Below are positions 1 to 6,613 of a stretch of 15,287 nucleotides of DNA, one piece after another; position 1 is the stretch's first letter, and each line of letters starts with the position of its first letter. The notes under the pieces were generated by a model that was not told where the DNA came from, did not search any database, and saw nothing but the letters and a program-made list of their open reading frames with translations. The DNA comes from JAVVFH01 sp032250585 (GTDB taxonomy: Bacteria > Pseudomonadota > Gammaproteobacteria > Xanthomonadales > SZUA-36), in contig JAVVFH010000063.1 in the NCBI GenBank assembly GCA_032250585.1, positions 1-15,287 of the forward strand, given 5' to 3'. A program made the translations under genes and the position numbers.

Positions 1-978
1 ACGGCGCTGATCGAAGTGTATCCGGAATTCGAAAAGGTGGATGTGAGCCATCTGGAAATCACCCGTCCGCAAGCCGAGGTCACCGAGCAGGACGTCGATG
101 AGATGCTCGAGACGCTGCGCAAGCAACGCATGGACTGGGAAGAGGTCGAGCGCAAGGCCCGCGACGACGACCGGGTGCAGATCGAATACGCCGCCGAGAC
201 CGGCGAAGGCCGTGTGCCCGAGGAAGGTGTGCAGCGCCTGAACCTGTTCATGGGCGGCACGGACTTCGAAAAGCTCGAAAAAGCCGTTGCCGCCATCGCG
301 CCGGGCGAGGAAAAGACTGTGAAACTGCTGTTTCCGGACGATTACCAGGAACCTAGGCTGGCCGGCAAAAAGGCAAAGGTGGATTTGAAGGTGGTCTCTG
401 TGTCGGAAGGCACGTTGCCGGAGGTCGACGAGGAGTTCATCAAGAGTTTCGGCATCGAAGACGGCAGGCTGGAATCGCTGCGGCAGGAAATCCGCGCCAA
501 TCTCGAGCGCGAATTAAAGCAGGCGACCACCGCCGTACTGAAAAAGCAGGTGATCGGGGCGCTGGTAGACTCGGCGCCGGAATTCGAGGCCCCGGCCAGC
601 ATCGTGCGCAACGAGGCGACCAGCCTCGCCGCGCAAATGGCCTCTTCACGCGGGTTGGAGCCGGACCCGGCGCTGGTCGAACCGTTCATGAGCCAGGCCC
701 GCCAACGCGTGCGCGCCGGCCTGTTGATGGGCGCGGTGGCGGAGCAGAACGGCATACGCATCGACGCGGCAAAAGTGCGCGCGACGATCGAAACCATTGC
801 CAGCACCTACGAGCAACCCACCGAGGTCATCCAGATGTATTACGGCAACGAACGCCTGCTCGAACAGGTGGAAAGCTCCGTGATGGAAGAGCAGGTGGTT
901 GACTGGGTGTTGGAAAACGCTAAAGTGACCTCCAGGGAGACGGGTTTTCAGGACGTCATTTCACAGGCGGGCCAGTAG
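1..978 (+). CDS. tig: Trigger factor, ribosome-associated chaperone (5' truncated)
   Basis: Trigger factor binds the ribosome at the exit tunnel and shields nascent chains in the cytosol. The frame is open from base 1. The first residues (TALIEVYPEFEKVDV) align with about residue 106 of the 432-residue E. coli protein, so roughly 105 residues, including the ribosome-binding GFRxGxxP loop, lie upstream of the window. The visible 325 residues cover the FKBP-like domain (window residues about 55-135) and the C-terminal cradle, ending in the family-typical VMEEQVVDWVLENAKVT region. The FKBP domain is odd: the MIPGFE-type substrate-site motif of E. coli is replaced by TDFEKLE, and the DGxxF stretch is absent, so prolyl isomerase activity is doubtful. 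clpP follows 50 nt after the stop, as in most proteobacteria. Identity is secure; loss of isomerase activity is inferred. Confidence 0.97.
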   Translation, partial: TALIEVYPEFEKVDVSHLEITRPQAEVTEQDVDEMLETLRKQRMDWEEVERKARDDDRVQIEYAAETGEGRVPEEGVQRLNLFMGGTDFEKLEKAVAAIAPGEEKTVKLLFPDDYQEPRLAGKKAKVDLKVVSVSEGTLPEVDEEFIKSFGIEDGRLESLRQEIRANLERELKQATTAVLKKQVIGALVDSAPEFEAPASIVRNEATSLAAQMASSRGLEPDPALVEPFMSQARQRVRAGLLMGAVAEQNGIRIDAAKVRATIETIASTYEQPTEVIQMYYGNERLLEQVESSVMEEQVVDWVLENAKVTSRETGFQDVISQAGQ

Positions 979-1028
979 GCTCGCTGAGCTTGCGGCGCTG
1001 CGATGGCCAGGTAACGGCGAGAGGTAAC

Positions 1029-1664
1029 ATGGAAAGCAATCGGAAGGCATTCAACCCGCAGGCGCTCAACCTGGTCCCGATGGTCGTGGAACAGACGTCG
1101 CGCGGCGAACGCGCGTATGACATCTATTCCCGCCTGCTGAAGGACCGCCTGGTGTTCATCGTCGGGCCGGTCGAAGACAACATGGCCAACCTGGTGGTGG
1201 CCCAACTGCTGTTCCTGGAGTCGGAAAACCCCGACAAGGACATCAACCTGTACATCAACAGCCCGGGTGGTTCGGTAAGTTCCGGCCTGGCCATATACGA
1301 CACCATGCAGTTCATCCGCTGCGACGTCAGCACGATGTGCGTTGGCCAGGCCGCCAGCATGGGCGCTTTGCTGCTGGCGGCGGGCGCTGCGGGCAAGCGC
1401 AATTGCCTGCCGCATTCGCGCGTGATGATCCACCAGCCTTTGGGCGGTTACCAGGGGCAGGCCAGCGACATTGACATCCATGCGCGCGAGATTCTCAAGA
1501 TGCGTTCGCAATTGAATGAAATTTTAGCCGGTCATACAGGTCAAAGCGTCGATAAGATTGCCCTGGACACCGAACGCGACAATTTCATGGACTCCCGCCA
1601 GGCAAAGGATTACGGCCTGGTCGACACGGTTTTCGAACACAGAAAGGTCGACGCGGGCGATTGA
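1029..1664 (+). CDS. clpP: ATP-dependent Clp protease proteolytic subunit
   Basis: ClpP is the serine protease that forms the tetradecameric barrel of ClpXP/ClpAP in the cytosol. The start is set at the ATG at 1029 because GAGAGG lies 4 nt upstream and the protein then has 211 residues, close to the 207 of E. coli. A longer ATG at 990 would add 13 residues unlike the family. The catalytic triad is visible: Ser110 in GQAASMGA, His135 in RVMIHQPLGG and Asp184 in DTERDNF. A short propeptide is expected before the mature N-terminus near ALNLVPMVVEQ. The gene lies between tig and clpX, and no terminator is seen after it, so readthrough into clpX is likely. Nothing is abnormal in the protein. Confidence 0.99.
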   Translation: MESNRKAFNPQALNLVPMVVEQTSRGERAYDIYSRLLKDRLVFIVGPVEDNMANLVVAQLLFLESENPDKDINLYINSPGGSVSSGLAIYDTMQFIRCDVSTMCVGQAASMGALLLAAGAAGKRNCLPHSRVMIHQPLGGYQGQASDIDIHAREILKMRSQLNEILAGHTGQSVDKIALDTERDNFMDSRQAKDYGLVDTVFEHRKVDAGD

Positions 1665-1724
1665 AAAAGGTAGTATTTTCACAGCGATAAAATATAAACC
1701 TTTCCAGTGACTTAAGTTGATGAG

Positions 1725-2990
1725 ATGACTGAACGCGAAAAAGGCCCTGACGGCAAAATTCTTTACTGCTCCTTCTGCGGCAAGAGCCAGCATGAAGTCC
1801 GTAAACTGATCGCCGGACCCAGTGTCTACATTTGCGACGAATGCGTTGAGCTGTGCAACGACATCATCCGTGAAGAGCTCGAGGAAAGCGGTGTGGGTGA
1901 TCGCGACAACCTGCCCAACCCGCGGGAAATTCATGCGTTTCTCGACCAGTTCGTGATCGGCCAGGAGCACGCCAAGAAGGTTCTGTCGGTTGCGGTCTAC
2001 AACCATTACAAGCGGCTCGAGCCCAGCCGCCGCGAAGACGATGTCGAACTCACCAAGAGTAACATTCTGCTGATCGGCCCGACCGGGTCCGGCAAGACGC
2101 TGTTGGCCGAAACCCTCGCGCGTATGCTCAATGTGCCGTTCACCATAGCCGACGCCACCACCCTGACCGAAGCCGGTTATGTGGGCGAGGACGTCGAAAA
2201 CATCATTCAGAAATTGCTGCAAAAATGCGATTACGACGTCGACAAGGCGCAGACGGGCATTGTGTACATCGACGAGATCGACAAGGTCTCGCGCAAGGCC
2301 GAAAACCCCTCCATCACCCGCGACGTATCAGGCGAGGGCGTGCAGCAGGCGCTGCTCAAGCTGATCGAGGGCACGATCGCCTCGGTGCCACCGCAGGGCG
2401 GGCGCAAGCATCCGCAGCAGGAGTTCCTGCAGGTCAACACCGGCCAGATTCTGTTCATCTGCGGCGGTGCTTTCTCCGGGCTGGAAAAAGTCATCCAGGC
2501 CCGATCGGCCAAGGCCGGCATCGGTTTCGCAGCCGAGGTCAAGGGCAAGGAGGCCACCGAGAACATCGGTAAAGTGCTGATCGGCGTCGAGCCCGAAGAC
2601 CTGGTGCGTTACGGTTTGATTCCCGAATTCGTCGGGCGGCTGCCGGTGGTGGCGACACTGGAAGAACTCGACGAAGAAGCGCTGGTGCGCATCCTGATCG
2701 AACCCAAAAACGCCCTCATCAAGCAGTACAAGGCGCTGTTTTCCATGGAAGGTGCTGAACTCGAAATTCGTGACGATGCGCTCAACGCCATCGCGCGCAA
2801 GGCCATGGCACGCAAAACGGGTGCCCGCGGCTTGCGCACCATTCTCGAAGGCGTGCTGCTCAACAGCATGTACGACCTGCCGTCTCTGGAAAACGTCTCC
2901 AAGGTCGTGGTCGACGAGTCGGTCATCCAGGGCGAGAGCGAGCCCTATATCCTGTACGAAAACGCCCAGCAGGCCGTCGGCTCCGACTGA
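1725..2990 (+). CDS. clpX: ClpX, AAA+ unfoldase of ClpXP
   Basis: ClpX recognises substrates (ssrA-tagged and others), unfolds them with ATP and feeds them to ClpP. The 421-residue protein starts with the zinc-binding domain (Cys15, Cys18, Cys37, Cys40). Then follow Walker A GPTGSGKT (118-125), pore loop GYVG (151-154), Walker B IVYIDEID (179-186), the RKH loop (227-229), the ClpP-docking IGF loop (266-268) and sensor 2 GARGLR (366-371). Every functional motif is intact and the length is normal. The ATG at 1725 gives the canonical MTEREKGPDGK start; its ribosome site is weak (GATGAG). The 60-bp gap after clpP is AT-rich and has TTGAAA and TAAAAT hexamers, but they are 21 bp apart, so I do not call a promoter. 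A REP pair follows the stop. Confidence 0.99.
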   Translation: MTEREKGPDGKILYCSFCGKSQHEVRKLIAGPSVYICDECVELCNDIIREELEESGVGDRDNLPNPREIHAFLDQFVIGQEHAKKVLSVAVYNHYKRLEPSRREDDVELTKSNILLIGPTGSGKTLLAETLARMLNVPFTIADATTLTEAGYVGEDVENIIQKLLQKCDYDVDKAQTGIVYIDEIDKVSRKAENPSITRDVSGEGVQQALLKLIEGTIASVPPQGGRKHPQQEFLQVNTGQILFICGGAFSGLEKVIQARSAKAGIGFAAEVKGKEATENIGKVLIGVEPEDLVRYGLIPEFVGRLPVVATLEELDEEALVRILIEPKNALIKQYKALFSMEGAELEIRDDALNAIARKAMARKTGARGLRTILEGVLLNSMYDLPSLENVSKVVVDESVIQGESEPYILYENAQQAVGSD

Positions 2991-3021
2991 GCCTTCGCCG
3001 GCTGGGAATGCGTTCCGCCTC

Positions 3022-3100
3022 TGTGGGAGCGGCTTTAGCCGCGATTCTTTCTTCCCAAGCCGTTATTGAATGACAAATCGCGGCTAAAGCCGCTCCCACA
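3022..3100. repeat. REP doublet (REPIN-like), perfect 25-bp inverted pair
   Basis: Positions 3022-3046 and 3076-3100 are exact reverse complements over 25 nt, separated by a 29-nt spacer. Each arm has the REP layout: a GTGG foot followed by its own hairpin, GCGGCT-TT-AGCCGC. Such extragenic palindromes are common in pseudomonads and related gammaproteobacteria, and inverted pairs are called REPINs, mobilised in trans by RAYT transposases. No RAYT gene is in the window. The element sits just after clpX and may stabilise the upstream mRNA end or attenuate transcription; that role is inferred. Confidence 0.88.
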
Positions 3101-3106
3101 AACAGG

Positions 3107-3116
3107 TCGCTCCCAC
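3107..3116 (-). repeat. Possible REP remnant
   Basis: Seven bases after the REP doublet, TCGCTCCCAC repeats the 3' foot of the right arm (CGCTCCCAC). It has no partner hairpin. It looks like the eroded end of a third copy, but such a short match could be chance. Confidence 0.35.
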
Positions 3117-3126
3117 TGCTGCGCCA

Positions 3127-3154
3127 CTTGATATTTGCGCGAAAGCGCCAATAT
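3127..3154 (+). promoter_or_regulatory. Candidate heat-shock (sigma-32) promoter of lon, overlapping a dyad
   Basis: CTTGAT (3127-3132), 15 nt, then CCAATAT (3148-3154) resembles the sigma-32 pattern CTTGAA-N13-15-CCCCATNT, although the -10 half is imperfect. lon is a classical heat-shock gene. The same stretch forms an inverted repeat at 3131-3154: ATATT and AATAT flank GCGC-GAAA-GCGC, ten positions per arm with one mismatch. This could be an operator or only an mRNA hairpin. The distance to the lon start is about 115 nt. Confidence 0.4.
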
Positions 3155-3271
3155 TTGCGGGTAACTGCAAAACGGCGCACTGCGTCTTTTATCGATACTG
3201 CTATCATTGAATAAAGCCGCCCTGCCAAAGCCCTTTCAAGCCTTGGTCACGGTTGCCGGAAAGGAACCTTC

Positions 3272-5695
3272 ATGTCGGAAACGAAAACCAGCGATCTTCC
3301 CCTGATGACCAGGCAGCCCACGCCGGTGCTGTCCCTGCGTGACGTGGTCGTGTACCCCTACATGGTGATACCGCTGTTCGTCGGGCGGGAACGCTCGATC
3401 ATGGCGCTGGACAAGGCCATGGACCAGGACAAGCGCATCGTGCTGGTTACCCAGCGCAATGCGGAAATTGACGATCCCGAGCAGTCCGATCTGTTCGATG
3501 TCGGCACCCTGGCAACGGTGCTCCAGTTGCTCAAATTGCCGGACGGTACCACCAAGGTGCTGGTCGAGGGCGGTGAGCGCGTGAGGATTCACGAGTACCT
3601 CGAAGACAGCGGTTTTTTTGAAGCCAACTGGTCGCTGATCTCCACCGTCGAGGAAAGCCCTGAAAAAGAACTCGAAGTCACCACGCGATCGCTGGTTTCG
3701 CTGTTCGAGCAGTACGTCAAGCTGAACCGCAAGATTCCTCCGGAGCTGTTGACCACGCTGGCCGGTATCGAAGACCCCAGCCGCTTGGCAGACACGGTCG
3801 CGGCGCACCTGGCGATTCGCCTGGAAGAAAAGCAGGTACTGCTGGAAATGGGCAGTCCACGCCGGCGCATGGAGCACCTGATGGCGCTGGTGGAAGGCGA
3901 GATCGACGTGCTGCAGCTGGAAAAACGCATCCGCGGGCGCGTCAAGACGCAGATGGAAAAAAGCCAGCGCGAGTACTACCTCAACGAGCAGATGAAGGCC
4001 ATCCAGAAAGAGCTCGGCGAGATGGAAGACGCGCCGAACGACATGGAAGAGCTCGAAAAGAAAATCGAAGAGAGCGGCATGTCAAAGGAGGCCCTTAAAA
4101 AAGCCACCTCGGAGCTGAACAAGCTGAAGATGATGTCGCCGATGTCGGCCGAGGCCACCGTGGTGCGCAACTACATCGACTGGATGGTCAGCGTGCCGTG
4201 GAAAAAACGCAGCCGCATCCGCAAGCAACTGGATAAGGCAGAGGAAATCCTCGAGGCGGATCACTACGGCCTGAAACGGGTCAAGGAACGCATCCTGGAG
4301 TACCTCGCGGTGCAGCAACGCGTGCGCCATATGAAAGGGCCGATCCTGTGCCTGGTCGGGCCGCCCGGTGTGGGCAAGACCAGCCTGGGCCGCTCCATTG
4401 CCCGTGCCACCGGACGCAAGTTCGTGCGCATGTCGCTGGGCGGCGTGCGGGACGAAGCGGAGATCCGGGGGCACCGGCGCACCTACATCGGTTCGATGCC
4501 GGGTCGGGTGCTGCAGAACATGGCCAAGGTGGGCAAGCGCAACCCGCTGTTCATGCTCGATGAGCTCGACAAGATGTCGATGGATTTTCGCGGTGACCCG
4601 TCCTCGGCGCTGCTGGAGGTGCTGGACCCCGAACAGAATCACACCTTCGCAGACCATTACCTGGAGGTCGATTTCGACCTCTCGGACGTCATGTTCGTCG
4701 CTACCGCCAACTCGCTCAACATCCCCGGCCCTTTGCTCGACCGCATGGAAGTGATCCGGATCCCGGGTTACACGGAAGACGAAAAGCTGAACATCGCGCT
4801 GCGTTACCTGGTGCCCAAGCAGATGGAGCAGCACGGGCTCGACGAAGACGAGATACAGATCAGTCAAACGGTTCTGGTGGACATCATTCGCTACTACACG
4901 CGTGAATCCGGCGTACGCAACCTGGAACGCGAGATCGCCAAGATCTGCCGCAAGGCCGTCAAACAGCTGGCGCTGGAGAAAGAACGCGACAAGGTCACCG
5001 TTACCACCCGCAATCTCGACTCCTACCTGGGCGTGCACCGCTTCCGTTACGGCGTCGCCGAGGAGAACAACGAGATCGGCCAGGTCACCGGCCTGGCGTG
5101 GACCGAGGTGGGCGGCGAACTGCTGCGCATTGAAGCCACGCTGATGCCCGGCAAGGGGCGCCTGACACAGACCGGCCAGCTGGGCGAGGTGATGCAGGAG
5201 TCCATCCAGGCGGCGATGACGGTGGTGCGCAGCCGCGCCGCGAAGCTGGGTATCGATCCGGATTTCTACCAGACCCTCGACGCTCACGTGCATGTGCCCG
5301 AAGGCGCCACACCCAAGGACGGACCATCGGCGGGTATCGCCATGTGCACGGCATTGGTATCGGCGCTGACCCGGATTCCGGTGCGGGCCAATGTCGCCAT
5401 GACGGGCGAAATCACGCTGCGGGGCAAGGTGCTGCCGATCGGCGGCCTGAAGGAAAAGCTGCTGGCGGCCCATCGCGGCGGGATCACGACGGTGTTGATT
5501 CCCGAAGAAAACGAGAAAGACCTGGTTGACATTCCCAAGGCCATCCTGAAGAAAGTGGAAGTGCATGCGGTCAGCAGCATCGACGATGTGCTCAAGCTGG
5601 CCCTGACCGAGTTGCCCGAGCCCTTGCCGACTGGTGTGGAGCCCAAGAAACGGACGGAAGGCAACAAGGGCGAGGATTCCGTTACCACCCATTGA
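3272..5695 (+). CDS. lon: Lon ATP-dependent protease (LonA)
   Basis: Lon degrades misfolded and selected regulatory proteins in the cytosol as a hexamer. The protein has 807 residues against 784 in E. coli. It has an N-terminal substrate-recognition domain (about 18-210), a coiled-coil region, Walker A GPPGVGKT (363-370), Walker B LFMLDELD (426-433) and a C-terminal protease domain. The Ser-Lys dyad is visible as Ser686 in KDGPSAGIA and Lys729 in IGGLKEKLL, spaced 43 residues apart as in E. coli Ser679/Lys722. The ATG at 3272 follows a good ribosome site (GGAAAGGAA, about 5 nt away). The last 20 or so residues form a charged, poorly conserved tail, which explains the extra length. It follows clpX after a REP doublet and probably has its own promoter. 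Confidence 0.99.
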   Translation: MSETKTSDLPLMTRQPTPVLSLRDVVVYPYMVIPLFVGRERSIMALDKAMDQDKRIVLVTQRNAEIDDPEQSDLFDVGTLATVLQLLKLPDGTTKVLVEGGERVRIHEYLEDSGFFEANWSLISTVEESPEKELEVTTRSLVSLFEQYVKLNRKIPPELLTTLAGIEDPSRLADTVAAHLAIRLEEKQVLLEMGSPRRRMEHLMALVEGEIDVLQLEKRIRGRVKTQMEKSQREYYLNEQMKAIQKELGEMEDAPNDMEELEKKIEESGMSKEALKKATSELNKLKMMSPMSAEATVVRNYIDWMVSVPWKKRSRIRKQLDKAEEILEADHYGLKRVKERILEYLAVQQRVRHMKGPILCLVGPPGVGKTSLGRSIARATGRKFVRMSLGGVRDEAEIRGHRRTYIGSMPGRVLQNMAKVGKRNPLFMLDELDKMSMDFRGDPSSALLEVLDPEQNHTFADHYLEVDFDLSDVMFVATANSLNIPGPLLDRMEVIRIPGYTEDEKLNIALRYLVPKQMEQHGLDEDEIQISQTVLVDIIRYYTRESGVRNLEREIAKICRKAVKQLALEKERDKVTVTTRNLDSYLGVHRFRYGVAEENNEIGQVTGLAWTEVGGELLRIEATLMPGKGRLTQTGQLGEVMQESIQAAMTVVRSRAAKLGIDPDFYQTLDAHVHVPEGATPKDGPSAGIAMCTALVSALTRIPVRANVAMTGEITLRGKVLPIGGLKEKLLAAHRGGITTVLIPEENEKDLVDIPKAILKKVEVHAVSSIDDVLKLALTELPEPLPTGVEPKKRTEGNKGEDSVTTH

Positions 5696-6015
5696 CGATC
5701 GCTGGCCTTGCGATACAGCGGCTCGATCGGGGCCTGCCGCCCCGGTCGGGGATAATTCCGCTTTCCTCACACAATGAACTGCTTGGAGCCTGAACTTCAA
5801 GAAACACCTGTCGCGGGACGCCAATTTGTGTTGCGCACCGAAGAGCGAGGTATTAGTATTCACGCACGGCTTGCAGGCCTTGACATATAAGGCTTTCCGA
5901 GAGTTTCCAACACTTTCGCAATAAATCAAATCAGCCGACAGGGTCTGCATGTCGGTGGTCTGCCAAAGCCGAATAATCACACATCGCTTACTCACATCAT
6001 TTACGGAGTGCAAGA
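5696..6015 (+). other. 320-bp gap between lon and hupB
   Basis: No convincing gene is present. A 9-bp stem with one G-T pair (5725-5733 with 5739-5747) lies soon after lon, but no T-run follows, so it is at best a weak or Rho-assisted terminator. An unsupported 38-codon frame runs from 5774 to 5890 without a ribosome site. A 7-bp hairpin (5875-5881 with 5889-5895) overlaps its end, and a 6-bp hairpin (5935-5940 with 5950-5955) lies in the probable hupB leader. The stretch is less GC-rich than the genes, as expected for a regulatory region. Confidence 0.6.
5831..5859 (+). promoter_or_regulatory. Candidate sigma-70 promoter for hupB
   Basis: TTGCGC (5831-5836), a 17-bp spacer and TAGTAT (5854-5859) are the best-spaced hexamers upstream of hupB. 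They would give a leader of about 150 nt. A perfect TTGACA at 5880-5885 has no acceptable -10 at 16-18 bp. Other promoters may exist; this call is weak. Confidence 0.3.
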
Positions 6016-6288
6016 ATGAATAAATCTGAACTTGTTGATGCCATCGCCGATTCCGCAGGCCTTTCGAAAGCCGACGCCGGTCGCGCAGTCGATTCCTTTG
6101 TAAAAACCGTGACCAAGGTCCTGAAAAAAGGCGATACCGTTTCGTTGGTTGGGTTTGGAACTTTCTCGGTTCGCAAGCGCGCCGCCCGCACCGGCCGCAA
6201 CCCGCGTACCGGTGAAACCCTTAAAATCAAGGCTTCGAAAAACCCGGCATTCAAAGCTGGCAAAGCCCTGAAGGACGCTGTAAACTAG
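6016..6288 (+). CDS. hupB: HU-family nucleoid DNA-binding protein (HU-beta type)
   Basis: HU bends and compacts DNA as a dimer. The 90-residue protein has the standard length and the family signature: GFGTFSVRKRAARTGRNPRTGE at about 46-67, with the intercalating proline at position 63 in RNP, and the basic DNA-binding arm. The start at 6016 has GGAG 7 nt upstream. Its position directly after lon matches hupB in enterobacteria and pseudomonads, which supports the symbol over hupA. Two tRNA genes follow 13 nt after the stop. With no terminator between them, the tRNAs are probably processed from a shared transcript ending at 6500. Confidence 0.97.
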   Translation: MNKSELVDAIADSAGLSKADAGRAVDSFVKTVTKVLKKGDTVSLVGFGTFSVRKRAARTGRNPRTGETLKIKASKNPAFKAGKALKDAVN

Positions 6289-6301
6289 CCGGCCTTTTGA
6301 C

Positions 6302-6377
6302 GGGTGCTTAGCTCAGCTGGGAGAGCATCGCCCTTACAAGGCGAGGGTCGGCGGTTCGAGCCCGTCAGCACCCACCA
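6302..6377 (+). tRNA. tRNA-Val (anticodon UAC)
   Basis: A full cloverleaf can be folded by hand: acceptor GGGTGCT/AGCACCC, D stem GCTC/GAGC, anticodon stem TCGCC/GGCGA with anticodon TAC at 6335-6337, and T stem GGCGG/CCGTC (one G-T pair) with loop TTCGAGC. The discriminator is A and CCA is encoded (6375-6377). Length is 76 nt. It lies 13 nt after hupB and 8 nt before tRNA-Asp. Confidence 0.97.
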
Positions 6378-6385
6378 GGAACAGC

Positions 6386-6462
6386 GGAGTGGTAGTTCAG
6401 TCGGTTAGAATACCGGCCTGTCACGCCGGGGGTCGCGGGTTCGAGTCCCGTCCACTCCGCCA
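6386..6462 (+). tRNA. tRNA-Asp (anticodon GUC)
   Basis: The sequence is almost identical to E. coli tRNA-Asp through the D arm (GTAGTTCAGTCGGTTAGAA) and T arm. Acceptor is GGAGTGG/CCACTCC, anticodon GTC is at 6420-6422, the discriminator is G and CCA is encoded (6460-6462). Length is 77 nt. It is followed directly by an intrinsic terminator. Confidence 0.97.
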
Positions 6463-6468
6463 CTATCC

Positions 6469-6500
6469 GAAAAGGGCGCCTTGCCGGCGCCCTTTTCTTT
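6469..6500 (+). terminator. Intrinsic terminator after the tRNA pair
   Basis: A perfect 12-bp stem (6469-6480 with 6486-6497), rich in GC at its loop end with a TTGCC loop, is flanked by A-run and T-run sides. It ends the hupB-tRNA transcript 6 nt after tRNA-Asp, so ppiD needs its own promoter. Confidence 0.9.
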
Positions 6501-6568
6501 ACGTGTCAGGCCGTGAGCGGTGGCAGCACGGCCCAAGGCCGTCGGCTCCGGTTCCGGTCGGGCCCCTG

Positions 6569-6595
6569 TTGACCGGGTTCCGGCCAATTGATATT
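6569..6595 (+). promoter_or_regulatory. Candidate ppiD promoter
   Basis: TTGACC (6569-6574) and GATATT (6590-6595) are 15 bp apart, shorter than optimal. They lie in the only gap available between the upstream terminator and the ppiD start at 6614. If real, the leader is very short. Weak call. Confidence 0.3.
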
Positions 6596-6613
6596 CAGCA
6601 AATGTGAGTTCCT

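Noticed and set aside
1661..1693. Promoter in the clpP-clpX gap (TTGAAA and TAAAAT)
   Set aside because: The spacing is 21 bp, too long for sigma-70, and no alternative pair fits better.
5774..5890. 38-codon + frame between lon and hupB
   Set aside because: No ribosome site, no recognisable motif and ordinary for chance; kept only as a note in the gap entry.
4082..6013. 643-codon - strand frame opposite lon
   Set aside because: Antisense shadow of a high-GC gene; low-complexity His/Arg/Gln-rich product with no recognisable domain, and lon itself is certain.
6389..6607. 72-codon + frame beginning MVVQSVRIPACHAGGRGFES
   Set aside because: It is the well-known false translation of tRNA-Asp and its terminator; the tRNA explains the sequence.
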